From Burkholderiales bacterium (lineage in GTDB: Bacteria; Pseudomonadota; Gammaproteobacteria; Burkholderiales; Burkholderiaceae_C): a DNA stretch of 64,000 nt. Under the pieces are notes generated by a model that did no database searches, was not told where the DNA came from, and worked only from the letters and a program-made list of their open reading frames with translations. Position numbers and translations under genes: made by a program. The stretch spans positions 62,001 through 126,000 of the forward strand of contig JACRNC010000023.1 of assembly GCA_016219375.1 (NCBI GenBank), given 5' to 3'. This document shows, piece after piece, positions 1 through 9,832 of the stretch; position 1 is the stretch's first letter, and the number at the start of each line of letters is the position of its first letter.

Positions 1-293
1 GAGGCCGAGCCGTGGATCAGCAGCAGCGGCGTGGGGTCGTCCCGTGGGCCGACGTCGCGCACATGCACCCGTGCACCGTCCTCACCGCCCACCGTGATGA
101 ACTGCGACGGCGGCTGCCCCCAGCGCGCGGCCAGCGCTTCCACCGGCTGGTCGGCGCGGAAATAGACCGCGATGAAGACGACGAGCGCGAGCACCGCGGC
201 AACCGCCAGCGCCGCCAGGCCCCACAGCAGCGGCCTGCGCCAGCGCGAGGGCTTGCGCGGCTGGCTGCGGCTGGGGCGGGCGTAGGGCTTCAT
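1..293 (-). CDS. alpha/beta hydrolase, N-terminal part (cut by window edge)
   Basis: Reading the minus strand from ATG 291-293 gives about 97 residues before the window ends. They comprise a basic, Ser/Arg-rich start, one hydrophobic segment (about residues 24-46, rich in L, A and V), then a soluble part reaching [10 protein letters not shown], the HG oxyanion-hole loop that opens many alpha/beta-hydrolase folds. It is therefore probably a membrane-anchored serine hydrolase facing the periplasm. The nucleophile elbow and catalytic Asp/His lie outside the window, so substrate cannot be guessed. Its ATG overlaps the trhO stop codon as ATGA, so the two are probably co-transcribed. Confidence 0.75.
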   Translation of the reverse strand, partial: MKPYARPSRSQPRKPSRWRRPLLWGLAALAVAAVLALVVFIAVYFRADQPVEALAARWGQPPSQFITVGGEDGARVHVRDVGPRDDPTPLLLIHGSA

Positions 294-1090
294 GCGGCGA
301 TCCGGGGCTCCGACGCGAGCCCGCCCCCACCCGCCTCGGGCGACTGCCCGGCCACCGGCCGCAGCCCAGGGTCCAGCGCCTGCCGGTCATCAAACACCAC
401 GCAGGCGCCTTCGTAGTGCGGAGCGCCGGCTTCGCTGCCCACGTCCTCGAAGTACTGCAGGATGCCGCCTTCGAGCTGCCAGACGTGCTCCACGCCCATC
501 TCCTGCATCAGGATCGCCGCCTTCTCGCAGCGGATGCCGCCGGTGCAGTAGCTCACCACCGTCTTGCCCGCCAGCTCGTCGCGGTGCGCGGCCACGGCGT
601 CGGGGAACTCGGTGAACCTGCTCAGCTGCCAGTCGATGGCCCCGGCAAAGCGCCCGGCCGCCACCTCGAAGGCATTGCGCGTATCGAGCATCACCACTGG
701 GCGGCCGGCGTCGTCGCAGCCCGCGTCCAGCCAGCGCCTGAGCGTGGCCGCATCCACGCTGGGCGCGCGGCCGGCAGCAGGGCGGATGGTGGGGTGGTCC
801 ATGCGGATGATCTCGCGCTTGAGCCGGATGCGGAGCTTGCGAAACGGCTGCGCGGCCGACCAGCTCTCCTTGGCCTGCAGGCCGGCAAAGCGCGGGTCGG
901 CACGCAGCTCATCCAGGAAGCGCCGCACGTCCGCCGGCGCGCCGGCCAGGAAGCAGTTGATGCCTTCTTCGGCCAGCAGGATGGTGCCCTTGAGCGCCTC
1001 GCCGGCCATCGCCTTCAGCCGCTGCGCCAGCGCCTCGCGATCGGGCAGGTCGACGAAGCGGTAGGCGGCGATGTTGAGCACGGCGGTCAT
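290..1090 (-). CDS. trhO: tRNA uridine(34) hydroxylase, rhodanese family (TrhO/YceA)
   Basis: A 266-residue cytoplasmic protein. The N-terminal half is the acylphosphatase-like domain of the UPF0176 family ([11 protein letters not shown], about 35-45). The rhodanese domain covers about 125-220 and carries the active-site loop CTGGIRCEK near 182, with the Cys expected for TrhO. Known family role: oxygen-dependent 5-hydroxylation of U34 in tRNAs. I start at ATG 1088-1090 ([12 protein letters not shown]), where the family's conserved N-terminus begins; a longer in-frame reading adds about 20 unconserved residues. The C-terminal tail after about 230 is loose and Gly/Pro/Ala-rich. It is divergent from dnaE and overlaps the downstream hydrolase by ATGA. 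Confidence 0.9.
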   Translation of the reverse strand: MTAVLNIAAYRFVDLPDREALAQRLKAMAGEALKGTILLAEEGINCFLAGAPADVRRFLDELRADPRFAGLQAKESWSAAQPFRKLRIRLKREIIRMDHPTIRPAAGRAPSVDAATLRRWLDAGCDDAGRPVVMLDTRNAFEVAAGRFAGAIDWQLSRFTEFPDAVAAHRDELAGKTVVSYCTGGIRCEKAAILMQEMGVEHVWQLEGGILQYFEDVGSEAGAPHYEGACVVFDDRQALDPGLRPVAGQSPEAGGGGLASEPRIAA

Positions 1091-1098
1091 CGCGGCGG

Positions 1099-1104
1099 AT
1101 TGTA
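1099..1104 (-). promoter_or_regulatory. -10 box of trhO
   Basis: On the minus strand TACAAT is followed by CC and lies eight bases before the trhO ATG. A start six to seven bases after the box would leave almost no 5' leader. No convincing -35 is visible. Confidence 0.45.
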
Positions 1105-1182
1105 GGGAGCGCCCCTTTGGCCTGGGACACCTTGGCGTGCCGGGCTGCACACCTACAGCGGCGGGTGGCAGAGCCCCTGCGC

Positions 1183-1188
1183 GAAAAT
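1183..1188 (+). promoter_or_regulatory. -10 box of dnaE
   Basis: GAAAAT is followed by six C and then the dnaE ATG. The six-base spacing would put transcription at the A of the ATG, meaning a leaderless message; no Shine-Dalgarno is present upstream. The same arrangement occurs at yqgE, ruvB and mpl in this window. Confidence 0.45.
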
Positions 1189-1194
1189 CCCCCC

Positions 1195-4100
1195 ATGTCC
1201 TTCGTCCACCTCCGCGCCCACACTGAATACTCCGTCGTCGATGGCACGCTGCGCATCGGCGACATGGTCGACGCGGCCGTGGCCGACGGCCAGCCGGCGC
1301 TGGCCATCACCGATCTCAACAACCTCTTCGGTGCGGTCAAGTTCTACTCCGGCGCGCGCAAGAAGGGGCTGCAGCCCATCCTGGGCGCGGACGTGTGGCT
1401 GGAGGACGAGGCCGCCGGCGCGCCCTCCGCCCGCCCGCCCAGCCGGCTGCTGCTGCTGGTGCAGAACAAGGCCGGCTACCTCAACCTGTGCGAGCTGCTG
1501 GCCCGCGGCTGGACCACCAATGCCCAGCGCGCCCAGGCGCACCTGCGCTGGGACTGGCTGGCGGCGCATGCCGACGGGCTGATCGCGCTGTCGGGCGCCG
1601 ATGCCGGCGCCGTGGGCCAGGCGCTGCTGATGGGCGACACCGCACGTGCGGCCGAGCTGGCGCGCAAGCTGGCCGGGATCTTCCCGGGCCGCTTCTTCAT
1701 CGAGCTGCAGCGCGCCGGCCAGCCCACCAACGAGCCGCACGTGCGCGCGGCCGTGCCGCTGGCGGCCGAACTGGGCCTGCCGGTGGTGGCCACGCATCCG
1801 ATCCAGTTCCTCACGCCCGACGACTTCGAGGCGCACGAAGCGCGCGTGTGCATCGCCGAGGGTGAGACGCTGACCAACCCGCGGCGCATCAAGCGCTTCA
1901 CGCGCGAGCAGTACTTCAAGACCGAAGCGCAGATGCGCGAGCTCTTCTGCGACCTGCCCGCGGCCGTGGACAACACGCTGGCCATCGCCCGCCGCTGTGC
2001 GCTCACGCTGGTGCTGGGCAAGCCGCAGCTGCCCAACTTCCCCACGCCCGAGCTGGCCGACGGCAGTCGCATGCCGATGGAGGACTACTTCCGCCAGCTC
2101 TCGGCCGAGGGCCTGGAGGAGCGCCTGCAGCACCTCTACCCCGACGTAGCCGAGCGCGACCGGCAGCGGCCGTCCTATGTGGAGCGGCTGGAGTTTGAGA
2201 TCAACACGATCCTGAAGATGGGCTTCCCCGGCTACTTCCTGATCGTGGCCGACTTCATCAACTGGGCCAAGAACAACGGCTGCCCGGTGGGCCCGGGCCG
2301 CGGCTCGGGCGCGGGCTCGCTGGTGGCCTATGCGCTGAAGATCACCGACCTGGACCCGCTGCGCTACAACCTGCTGTTCGAGCGCTTCCTCAATCCGGAG
2401 CGGGTGTCCATGCCCGACTTCGACATCGACTTCTGCCAGGCCAACCGCGACCGCGTCATCGACTACGTCAAGGACCGCTACGGCCGCGATGCGGTCAGCC
2501 AGATCGCCACCTTCGGCACCATGGCCGCCAAGGCCGCGCTGCGCGACGTGGGACGCGTGCTGGGCATGGGCTATGGCCATGTGGACGGCATCGCCAAGCT
2601 GATCCCCGCGCCCCCCGGCAAGACCGTGACGCTGGCCAAGGTGCCGGAGAAGCCCGACCCCAGCGTCATCTACGCGCGCAAGGAGGCGCCGGAGATCGAG
2701 GAGCGCGAGCGCAACGAGGAGGAGGTGGCCGAGCTGCTGTCGCTGGCCGAGCGCGTCGAAGGCATGGTGCGCAACATCGGCATGCATGCCGGCGGCGTGC
2801 TGATCGCGCCGGGCAAGATCACCGACTTCTGCCCGCTCTACATGCAGCCGGGCAGCGACAGCGCGGTGAGCCAGTACGACAAGGACGATGTCGAGGCCAT
2901 CGGCCTGGTCAAGTTCGACTTCCTGGGCCTGGCCACGCTGACCATCCTGGAGCAGGCCAAGGACTTCATCGTCGCGCGGCATCCCGACCAGGCCGGCTTC
3001 GACTTCGCCCGGCTGCCGCTGGATGACCGCGGCACCTTCGAGCTGCTGTCCGAAGGCAAGACGGTGGCCGTGTTCCAGCTGGAATCCCGCGGCATGCAGG
3101 GCATGCTGCGCGATGCCAAGCCCAGCGTGTTCGAGGACATCATCGCGCTGGTGGCGCTGTACCGCCCGGGCCCGATGGACCTGATCCCGTCCTTCTGCGC
3201 GCGCAAGCACGGCCGCGAGGAAGTGACCTACCCGCATCCGCTGATGGAGGCGGTGCTGGCCGAGACCTACGGGATCATGGTCTACCAGGAGCAGGTGATG
3301 CAGGTGGCCCAGCGCCTGGGCGGCTACTCGCTCGGCGGCGCCGACCTGCTGCGCCGCGCGATGGGCAAGAAGAAGCCCGAGGAGATGGCCCAGCACCGCG
3401 TGCTGTTCGCCGAAGGCGCGGCCAAGAACGGCATCGACGCGGCCAAGGCCAACGAGATCTTCGACCTGATGGAGAAGTTCGCGGGCTACGGCTTCAACAA
3501 GTCGCATGCCGCGGCCTATGCCCTGCTGGCCTATCACACGGCCTGGCTCAAGGTGCACTACCCGGCCGAGTTCTTCGCCGCCAACATGAGCGTGTCCATC
3601 GACGACACGGACAAGCTCAAGATCTTCTTCGACGACGCGACGCAGAACTTCGGCATCACCTTCGAGCCGCCCAACGTCAACACCGGCGTCTACCGCTTCA
3701 TGCCGGTGGACAAGCCGGCGGGCGCCCCGAAGAGTGAGAAGGGCCGCATCCGCTACGGCCTGGGTGCCATCAAGGGCACGGGCCAGGGCGCCATCGAGCA
3801 CATCGTGGCCGTGCGCGAGGAGGGCGGGCCGTTCAAGAGCTTCTTCGACTTCTGCGCCCGCATCGACAAGGGCCGCGTCAACAAGCGCGTGGTGGAGGCG
3901 CTGATCAAGGGCGGCGCCTTCGATGCGCTTGCGCCCAACCGCGCCGCGCTCATGGCCAGCATCACGCTGGCATTCGAGTTCGCCGAAGCCCAGGCGGCGC
4001 ACGCCGACCAGGGGGGGCTGTTCGACTTCGGCGACAGCCATGCCGCATCCACCCAGGAGCCGGACCTGATCGCCGCCGAGCCCTGGGGCATCAAGGAGCG

Positions 4101-4755
4101 TCTGAGCCAGGAGAAGGTGGCCATCGGCTTTTATCTGTCCGGCCACCTGTTCGATGAATCGGGCGACGAGGTGCGGCGCTTCGTGCGCCAGCGCATCGCG
4201 GATCTCAAGGACAGTCGCGACCCGCAGATGGTCGCCGGCATCCTCAGCGGCCTGCGCATCGTCAACGGCCAGCGTGGCCGCGTGGCCATCTTCACGCTGG
4301 ACGACAAGACCGACGTGATCGAGGCCGTGGCCAACGAGGAGCTGCTGGACGCCAACCGCGAGCTGTTCAAGGACGACGAGCTGGTCATCGTGCAGGGCAA
4401 GTGCCAGCCGGATCGCTTCTCCGGCGGCCTGCGCTTCAACGTGACGCAGATCTGGAGCCTGGCGGTGGCGCGCTGCCGCTTCGGCCGCTACCTGCGCGTG
4501 GCCATCAACGGCTCGGCGCCCCCGGTGGCCGCGCTGCTGCGCGAGTTCCCGCCCCGGCGCATCGACAGCGAGGCCGGCGAGCTGGTGCAGGGCCTGCCCG
4601 TGCGCGTGCAGCTGGAGCGCCGCGGCCAAGGCATCGCCGCGCAGGCCGAGATCGACCTGGGCGAGGACTCGCGCTTCTTCCCCAGCGACCCGGCGCTGCA
4701 GCGCTGGAAGCAGGCCGCCGAGGCGGGCAAGGCGGAGATCGTCTACGAAGGCTGA
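1195..4755 (+). CDS. dnaE: DNA polymerase III alpha subunit
   Basis: A 1186-residue replicative polymerase, normal for proteobacterial DnaE. The N-terminal PHP domain opens with [15 protein letters not shown]. The palm has [11 protein letters not shown] (about 368-378) and MPDFDID (406-412), whose Asp 408 and 410 with Asp 575 in KFDFLG match the three catalytic aspartates of E. coli PolIIIalpha (401, 403, 555). The tandem helix-hairpin-helix and OB-fold region follows to the end. I start at ATG 1195 (MSFVHLRAH), where family similarity begins; an upstream TTG would add 26 unconserved residues. It is transcribed alone, away from trhO and convergent with mtgA, with 24 bases between stop codons. 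Confidence 0.97.
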   Translation: MSFVHLRAHTEYSVVDGTLRIGDMVDAAVADGQPALAITDLNNLFGAVKFYSGARKKGLQPILGADVWLEDEAAGAPSARPPSRLLLLVQNKAGYLNLCELLARGWTTNAQRAQAHLRWDWLAAHADGLIALSGADAGAVGQALLMGDTARAAELARKLAGIFPGRFFIELQRAGQPTNEPHVRAAVPLAAELGLPVVATHPIQFLTPDDFEAHEARVCIAEGETLTNPRRIKRFTREQYFKTEAQMRELFCDLPAAVDNTLAIARRCALTLVLGKPQLPNFPTPELADGSRMPMEDYFRQLSAEGLEERLQHLYPDVAERDRQRPSYVERLEFEINTILKMGFPGYFLIVADFINWAKNNGCPVGPGRGSGAGSLVAYALKITDLDPLRYNLLFERFLNPERVSMPDFDIDFCQANRDRVIDYVKDRYGRDAVSQIATFGTMAAKAALRDVGRVLGMGYGHVDGIAKLIPAPPGKTVTLAKVPEKPDPSVIYARKEAPEIEERERNEEEVAELLSLAERVEGMVRNIGMHAGGVLIAPGKITDFCPLYMQPGSDSAVSQYDKDDVEAIGLVKFDFLGLATLTILEQAKDFIVARHPDQAGFDFARLPLDDRGTFELLSEGKTVAVFQLESRGMQGMLRDAKPSVFEDIIALVALYRPGPMDLIPSFCARKHGREEVTYPHPLMEAVLAETYGIMVYQEQVMQVAQRLGGYSLGGADLLRRAMGKKKPEEMAQHRVLFAEGAAKNGIDAAKANEIFDLMEKFAGYGFNKSHAAAYALLAYHTAWLKVHYPAEFFAANMSVSIDDTDKLKIFFDDATQNFGITFEPPNVNTGVYRFMPVDKPAGAPKSEKGRIRYGLGAIKGTGQGAIEHIVAVREEGGPFKSFFDFCARIDKGRVNKRVVEALIKGGAFDALAPNRAALMASITLAFEFAEAQAAHADQGGLFDFGDSHAASTQEPDLIAAEPWGIKERLSQEKVAIGFYLSGHLFDESGDEVRRFVRQRIADLKDSRDPQMVAGILSGLRIVNGQRGRVAIFTLDDKTDVIEAVANEELLDANRELFKDDELVIVQGKCQPDRFSGGLRFNVTQIWSLAVARCRFGRYLRVAINGSAPPVAALLREFPPRRIDSEAGELVQGLPVRVQLERRGQGIAAQAEIDLGEDSRFFPSDPALQRWKQAAEAGKAEIVYEG

Positions 4756-4779
4756 AGCCGCTGCTGTGCGGCGTGTGGC

Positions 4780-5658
4780 TCAGGGCAGCTCGACCGCGCC
4801 CATGCGGGCCACGATGGTCCCCGCGCGTCCGCTCACATAGGCCGAGCCCGGCCGCTGCTCGAAGCGCTTGGGCGCCGGCAGCATCACCGCCAGGCGCGCG
4901 GCCTGCATGGCGCTGAGCCGGTCGGCATCGATGCGGTAGTAGTGGCGTGCGGCGGCCTGCGCGCCGAAGAGGCCCTCGCCCCATTCGACGTTGTTGAGGT
5001 AGATCTCCAGGATGCGCTGCTTGGGCAGCAGGGCCTCCAGCATGAAGGTGATGGCGAACTCCTGGCCCTTGCGCAGGAAGTGGCGCTCGCCGCTCAGGAA
5101 GAGGTTCTTGGCCAGCTGCTGGGTGATGGTGGAGCCGCCGACGATCTTGGGCTGCGACGAGGTCATCACCGGCGGGGGCGGCGGCGCGGGCCTGCCGCGG
5201 CGCTCGGCACGTGCCAGCTGCTTCTGGTAGCGGGCCTCGGCCGCCGCGCGCTGGCGCTGCAGGACGGCCTCGGCGCGCTGGTTCTTCTCCCAGGCCTTCT
5301 CGATGGCGTCCCACTCCACGCCGCTGTGCTCGTTGAAGCGTGCGTCCTCCGACGCGATGACTGCGCGCTTGAGCGTGCCGGCGATCTGCTCATAAGGCCG
5401 CCACTCCTGGGCCCAGCTGACCCCGCCGGTCTCCATCAGCAGCCGCGCGATCTCCGAGCGCTGGAAGGCGGTGGACTGCGGGTCGATGAAGCGCATCAGC
5501 GCGATGCGCGCGGCAAAGAAGAGCTGCAGCGACAAGCCGCAGACGATGACCAGCGCCACGGCGCGCGAGACCATGCCGAACCAGCCCGGGCGGCCGGCAT
5601 GGACCCGCGTGGTCTTCCCCGCAGACTTGGCTTTGCCGTTGGATGCAGCGCGGCTCAT
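4780..5658 (-). CDS. mtgA: monofunctional biosynthetic peptidoglycan transglycosylase
   Basis: A 292-residue GT51 glycosyltransferase that polymerises lipid II on the periplasmic face. One transmembrane helix (about 29-52) follows a basic N-terminus. The catalytic Glu lies in [14 protein letters not shown], and the conserved [15 protein letters not shown] motif and the [12 protein letters not shown] motif follow. MtgA is usually about 230-245 residues; the excess here is an insertion of roughly 45 residues between [11 protein letters not shown] and [11 protein letters not shown]. That insertion is highly charged and Ala/Gln/Arg-rich, probably helical, and ends in six prolines. The start ATG overlaps the aroE stop by four bases, so the genes are translationally coupled. 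Confidence 0.93.
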   Translation of the reverse strand: MSRAASNGKAKSAGKTTRVHAGRPGWFGMVSRAVALVIVCGLSLQLFFAARIALMRFIDPQSTAFQRSEIARLLMETGGVSWAQEWRPYEQIAGTLKRAVIASEDARFNEHSGVEWDAIEKAWEKNQRAEAVLQRQRAAAEARYQKQLARAERRGRPAPPPPPVMTSSQPKIVGGSTITQQLAKNLFLSGERHFLRKGQEFAITFMLEALLPKQRILEIYLNNVEWGEGLFGAQAAARHYYRIDADRLSAMQAARLAVMLPAPKRFEQRPGSAYVSGRAGTIVARMGAVELP

Positions 5659-6536
5659 GCGGCGCCCCCGTCCACCTCGGCGCGCAGCGCGGCCAGCACC
5701 GGCGCGGTGTCCGGGCGCACGCCGCGCCACAGGGCGAAGCTCTCTGCCGCCTGCTCCACCAGCATGCCCAGGCCGTCGCGGCCGATGGCGCCCTGCCGTG
5801 CTGCCCAGTCCAGGAAGGGCCGGGCCTTGTCGCCATACATCATGTCCAGCGCCAGCGCGCCGGGCTGCAGCACGGGGCCTGCCACCGGCACGCCGGCGCC
5901 TTCCAGGCTGGCGGCGGTGGCGTTGATGACCACGTCGAAGGCGCAGAGCCCGGGCAGCACGCCGCAATCGGCGAGGCGGGCGGTCTGCAGCATGACGCCA
6001 TGCGTGCGCGCCAGGTCGGCATGGCGCGCCACCAGCTCCTCGGCCCGCGGCAAGGTCCGGTTGGCCACGACGATGCGTGCCGGGCGCTGTTCGATCAGCG
6101 GGCCCAGCACGCCGGCCGCTGCGCCGCCGGCACCGATGAGCAGCAGGCTGCGGCCGGCCAGCGCGCAGCCGGCATTGACGGTGAGGTCGCGCACCAGGCC
6201 GGCGCCGTCGGTGTTGTCGGCCAGCCAGCCGCCGTCACCCTCCGCGTCGAAGCGCAGCGTGTTGGCCGCCTGGGCCAGCTCGGCCCGCGGCGTGCGGCGC
6301 GCGGCCAGCTGCCAGGCTTCGAACTTGAAGGGCACGGTGATGTTGCAGCCGCGCGCGGCGGGCTGCTGGGCGAACGCCCTCAGTGCGAGGGCAAAGCCAT
6401 CCAGCGGGCACAGCAGCCGGTCATAGACCAGATGCTGGCCGGTCTGCGCCGCAAAGGCCGCATGGATGGCGGGCGAGCGGCTGTGGGCCACGGGGTTGCC
6501 GGCGACGACGTAGAGATCGGGGGGGGCAGTCGGCAT
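5655..6536 (-). CDS. aroE: shikimate dehydrogenase (NADP+)
   Basis: A 293-residue cytoplasmic enzyme reducing 3-dehydroshikimate to shikimate in the chorismate pathway. The shikimate-binding SRSP (about 19-22), the catalytic Lys of NITVPFK (71), the Asp of DNTDG (110) and the nucleotide loop GAGGAA (about 134-139) are all present. NRT follows the second Rossmann strand (VVANRT), typical of NADP-preferring AroE. Start ATG 6534-6536 gives the expected N-terminus ([16 protein letters not shown]). It is followed by mtgA with ATGA overlap, a pairing frequent in betaproteobacteria. Confidence 0.96.
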   Translation of the reverse strand: MPTAPPDLYVVAGNPVAHSRSPAIHAAFAAQTGQHLVYDRLLCPLDGFALALRAFAQQPAARGCNITVPFKFEAWQLAARRTPRAELAQAANTLRFDAEGDGGWLADNTDGAGLVRDLTVNAGCALAGRSLLLIGAGGAAAGVLGPLIEQRPARIVVANRTLPRAEELVARHADLARTHGVMLQTARLADCGVLPGLCAFDVVINATAASLEGAGVPVAGPVLQPGALALDMMYGDKARPFLDWAARQGAIGRDGLGMLVEQAAESFALWRGVRPDTAPVLAALRAEVDGGAA

Positions 6537-6660
6537 GGGGCTCGACGGGGAGGTTCTGGGCAGGGTGACGCTCCAGATGATGCGGAGCGGTAAGCCGCCA
6601 CATTGTCCTTCGCGGGCTTGGCTGCAGGGGGCGGTGGGCCGCGGGTGGGGCAGCGATCAG

Positions 6661-6678
6661 CGGGCGGCGGGCCGCCCG
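6661..6678 (-). terminator. possible hairpin after the TonB-like gene
   Basis: CGGGCGG-CGGG-CCGCCCG can form a seven-pair GC stem about 70 bases beyond the TonB stop in the 212-base gap before aroE. No T-run follows, so if it acts it is weak or Rho-dependent. Nothing else is recognisable in this gap. Confidence 0.25.
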
Positions 6679-6748
6679 ATCTCGCGCCGAGCTCCGCATG
6701 AGCGTGATGGCAAGCCGACGGACACGATCGGCAATGGCCAAGCCGCTC

Positions 6749-7630
6749 TTACGGCGCCTCCGACTGCACCGTGCTCAGCCTGGCCTCCACGCCCGCATCG
6801 CGTGTGAACTTGAAGCGCGAGGCGATCGCCCACAGGTCGGCGCGCTGGCGCATCTGCTCGGGGAACTCGCCGAAGGGGCCGGCCTTGCGCACGATGGCTT
6901 CGGCGCGGCGGTCCAGGGCGGGCTTGCCGGATGAAGACGCGATCTCCGTCTCGACCACCTCGCCCTTCTTGTTCACCCACACCAGCATCACCAGCTCGCC
7001 ATAGAGCCGCTTGCCGTTGGCCGTGGGGAAGTTCTCCGTGCCCACGCGCTCCACCTTGCGGCGGAAGCGGTCGTAGTACAGCGCCTCGGATGCCTCGCGC
7101 GTGGCCGGGCTCAGGTAACGCTTCTTGGGGCGGGAGTTTTCTTCGTTGATGCGCTTTTCGATCTCGCCCAGCAGGTCCAGCAGCTGGCGGCGGCGGGCCT
7201 GGTCGGCCTGGTCCTGCTCCAGCGTGGTGGCGCGGCGCGGGTCGGGCGGGGGCAGGGCGGCCAGCTCCCGGCGCACCTGGGCCAGCAGCTGGTTCTGCAC
7301 CTCCTGCAGCTGGGCGACCTGGCGGTGGGCGTCGGCCACGTCCTCGCCGCCGGCGGCGTTGGGCGACGGCGGCAGCGGCGTGGTCACGCGCTGGCGTGCG
7401 TCGGCCGACTCGCCGCCGCCCTGCAGGTTGTGCTGGGCATAGGCCTGGGCCTTGTCCGGCGCCTCGCTGGACTTGGCATTGACCAGGATCACCTCCAGCG
7501 GGATCTGGCTCATCGCCTTGTCGAAGCCGATCGGGTCCAGCGTGCGCCAGCCGAGCAAAGCCGCATGCAGCGCCACGGAAAAAGCCACGGCGATCTGCAG
7601 GGTCGTCAGCTGGTGCAGCCAGTTCTTCAT
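6749..7630 (-). CDS. TonB C-terminal domain protein (energy-transducer-like)
   Basis: A 293-residue protein with a short cytoplasmic start, one transmembrane helix (about 12-29), a long periplasmic middle rich in Gln, Ala, Pro and Arg (probably helical, about 100-185), and a TonB C-terminal domain (about 195-290; RLYGELVMLVWVNKKGEV, then WAIASRFKFTRDAG). TonB proteins couple the ExbBD proton motor to outer-membrane receptors. There is no exbB/exbD here, and in this conserved RNase-TonB-aroE-mtgA context the partner receptor is unknown. The start codon overlaps the RNase stop (ATGA), tying its translation to that gene. Not necessarily the cell's main TonB. Confidence 0.85.
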   Translation of the reverse strand: MKNWLHQLTTLQIAVAFSVALHAALLGWRTLDPIGFDKAMSQIPLEVILVNAKSSEAPDKAQAYAQHNLQGGGESADARQRVTTPLPPSPNAAGGEDVADAHRQVAQLQEVQNQLLAQVRRELAALPPPDPRRATTLEQDQADQARRRQLLDLLGEIEKRINEENSRPKKRYLSPATREASEALYYDRFRRKVERVGTENFPTANGKRLYGELVMLVWVNKKGEVVETEIASSSGKPALDRRAEAIVRKAGPFGEFPEQMRQRADLWAIASRFKFTRDAGVEARLSTVQSEAP

Positions 7631-9687
7631 GGTGCGGCGGGCGGGGTCTCGCTGGGGGCCGGGGCGGTGTCCGCATCCTGCACGTCGATGGCCAGGGCCA
7701 GCGGCGCGGCGGACTCGGCCGCCTCCTCGTCGGCTTCGTCGATCACCGCATCGTCGTCGGTCGTGGTCGGGTCGTCGATCCGGGCGACCACGCTGGCGTG
7801 CACGTCCAGCGTCAGCTCATCGGTGGCGTTGATGCGCACCCGCACGCGCGCGCCGCGCGGCAGCGACTCGGCGCCCAGGGCGCGGAAGACCAGCGGCAGC
7901 GTGTCGGCGCGCACCAGCCCGTCCTTCATCACCGCGGCGTCGATCTCGGCCATGCCTTCCTGCTTGAGGTAGCGCAGCGTCCAGTAGCGCTCCAGGCTGC
8001 TCTGGAAGGCGTTGTAGGCGCTGTAGGCGGCATCGAAGTTGGAGATGATGGCGAACAGCTCCGCATCCTTGGGCTTGAAGGGAGCGGCCAGCGCGGCGGT
8101 GCGGCCGTGGCGGGCGCAGGCCACGATCTGCCACTGGTTGACCAGGTCCACATAGCGGCGCAGCGGCGAGGTGGCCCAGGTGTACTGCTTGACGCCCATG
8201 CCGGCATGCGGCGCGGGCTTGGTGCTCATGCGCACCTTGATGCCCGGCGCCAGGCTCGCCTGGCTGCGGTAGATGCCCGGCACGCCCAGCTCGGCCAGCC
8301 AGCCGCCCCAGGTGCTGTTGGCCAGGATCATGGCCTCGGCCACGATGAGGTCCAGCGGGGCGCCGCGCTGGCGCTGGCCGATGAGCACGCGCTCGCTGCC
8401 GTTGGGCTCCTCGCCCTGCACGCCGTCGAGCTTGAATGTGTAGTCCGGGCGGTTGAAGGTCTCGGGCTTGCCGCGGATCACCTCGCGCTCGGCCTTGAGC
8501 TTCTTGGCCAGGCGCCACAGCAGCTTGAGCTCAGCCGCGAAGGCGTAGTCGGCCGGTGCGTCGCCGTTCAGGGTGGCTTCGGTGATCACGCCGTCGAGCT
8601 GGTCGTGACGCAGGTTGGCCGCGATCGGCACGCGCTCCAGCCTCGTCTCGCTGCCCAGCACATTGAGCGTGTCCCGGTCCAGCGTGAAGTAGATCGACAC
8701 CGCCGGGCAGTCGCGGCCGGCCTGCAGCGTGTAGCGCTGCACCACCTCGTCGGGCAGCATGGTCAGCTTGTGGCCCGGCATGTAGACGGTGGACAGCCGC
8801 GTGCGCGCCACCTGGTCCACCGCCGCACCGGGCTGCAGCGCCAGGGCGGGGGCGGCGATGTGCACGCCGAAGACGAGGGATCCGCTGCCATCCAGCCCCT
8901 GCAGCGACAGCGCATCATCGATCTCGGTGGTGGACGAATCGTCGATGGAGAACGCCTGCACCGGCGCCAGCGGCAGCTCGTCGCGGATGGCCGGCGCCTC
9001 CAGGGGCGGGAAGCCCGTGCCCTTGGGGAAGAACTCGAACAGGAAGCGCCGCCAGTGGAACTGGTAGGGGCTGTCGATGGCGCCCGCGTCCTTCAGCAGG
9101 TCCAGCGGTGCGCGCTGGCTGCGCTTGGCCGCGTCGACCACGGCCTTGTACTCCGGGCCGTTCTTGTCGGGCTTGAAGAGGATGCGATAGAGCTGCTCGC
9201 GGATGGGCGGCGGGCAGCGGCCCTCGGCCAGCTCCTGCGCCCAGGACTCGATCTGCGCCTGCTGCTGCTTCTTGCGCTCGATGGCCAGCAGCGCCTGCTT
9301 GAGGATGTCCTCGGGCGCCTTCTTGAAGCGGCCCTTGCCGCGGCGGTGGAAGTAGTGCGGCGCATCGAAGAGCCGCATCAGCACCGCGGCCTTCTGCACC
9401 GCGTCGGCCTGCGCGCCGTAGTACTCGGCGGCGATGTCCTCGAAGCCGAAGTCATCCTGCGGCGCCACCTCCCAGGTCAGGTCCAGGTCGATCTCGCCGG
9501 CCTGGGCGGCGGCCTGGGCCAGCAGCTCCGCCGGTGCCGGCTTGGCAAAGCGCAGCAGCACGTTGGCGGACTTGACCTTGACGCGCTTGCCCGATTCCAG
9601 CTCCACCTGCAGGGAGCTGTCCGCCTCGGACATCACGCGGCCGGCCAGGAACTTGCCGGATTCATCGAAGAGGGCATAGGAAGACAT
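7627..9687 (-). CDS. RNase II/RNase R-family exoribonuclease
   Basis: A 686-residue protein of the RNB family, which degrades RNA 3'-to-5' hydrolytically. The RNB catalytic loop is near residue 250 (SIDDSSTTEIDDALS). Against E. coli RNase II, three of four metal-binding Asp are kept and the one equivalent to D207 is Glu. MSTKPAPHAGMGVKQYTWATSPLRRYVD carries the RNA-gripping C-terminal part of the domain (quoted in pieces: YTWATSPLRRYVD). A short S1-like beta region follows, and the last ~50 residues are acidic and low complexity. I start at ATG 9685-9687 (MSSYALFDESG); upstream in-frame codons add residues unlike the family. Between RNase II and RNase R in length; exact specificity is not clear. 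Confidence 0.85.
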   Translation of the reverse strand: MSSYALFDESGKFLAGRVMSEADSSLQVELESGKRVKVKSANVLLRFAKPAPAELLAQAAAQAGEIDLDLTWEVAPQDDFGFEDIAAEYYGAQADAVQKAAVLMRLFDAPHYFHRRGKGRFKKAPEDILKQALLAIERKKQQQAQIESWAQELAEGRCPPPIREQLYRILFKPDKNGPEYKAVVDAAKRSQRAPLDLLKDAGAIDSPYQFHWRRFLFEFFPKGTGFPPLEAPAIRDELPLAPVQAFSIDDSSTTEIDDALSLQGLDGSGSLVFGVHIAAPALALQPGAAVDQVARTRLSTVYMPGHKLTMLPDEVVQRYTLQAGRDCPAVSIYFTLDRDTLNVLGSETRLERVPIAANLRHDQLDGVITEATLNGDAPADYAFAAELKLLWRLAKKLKAEREVIRGKPETFNRPDYTFKLDGVQGEEPNGSERVLIGQRQRGAPLDLIVAEAMILANSTWGGWLAELGVPGIYRSQASLAPGIKVRMSTKPAPHAGMGVKQYTWATSPLRRYVDLVNQWQIVACARHGRTAALAAPFKPKDAELFAIISNFDAAYSAYNAFQSSLERYWTLRYLKQEGMAEIDAAVMKDGLVRADTLPLVFRALGAESLPRGARVRVRINATDELTLDVHASVVARIDDPTTTDDDAVIDEADEEAAESAAPLALAIDVQDADTAPAPSETPPAAP

Positions 9688-9696
9688 AAGCCGCGG

Positions 9697-9702
9697 ATTG
9701 TC
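9697..9702 (-). promoter_or_regulatory. -10-like box upstream of the RNase gene
   Basis: On the minus strand GACAATCC lies nine bases before the chosen ATG, resembling the close -10 boxes at trhO, mpl and ruvB. No -35 is recognisable. Confidence 0.35.
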
Positions 9703-9776
9703 CCATCGGCCCAGCCGGCACCCGGCCGGCACCCGACCGGCCCCGCGCGCCTGCGCCGAGGGGGCGCGGATGTGAC

Positions 9777-9799
9777 AAGGCCCGCACGGGGCGGGCCTT
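9777..9799 (-). terminator. hairpin after the PEP-CTERM gene
   Basis: AAGGCCCGC and GCGGGCCTT form a perfect nine-pair stem with a five-base loop, 33 bases after the stop of the PEP-CTERM gene. Flanking A/T pairs give two terminal U but no long U-tract. It sits between that gene and the RNase promoter and could insulate them. Confidence 0.5.
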
Positions 9800-9832
9800 G
9801 CATCGGCGGCGGGCGCAGCGCGCCGGGCCGGG

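Noticed and set aside
1153-4629. An 1158-residue open frame antisense to dnaE
   Set aside because: It mirrors the codon structure of dnaE, is His/Leu/Gly/Arg-rich with no recognisable domain, and dnaE itself is certain.
6661-6678. Attachment site or promoter in the aroE-TonB gap
   Set aside because: Only a short GC palindrome is visible; there is no integrase, tRNA gene or duplicated flank nearby.
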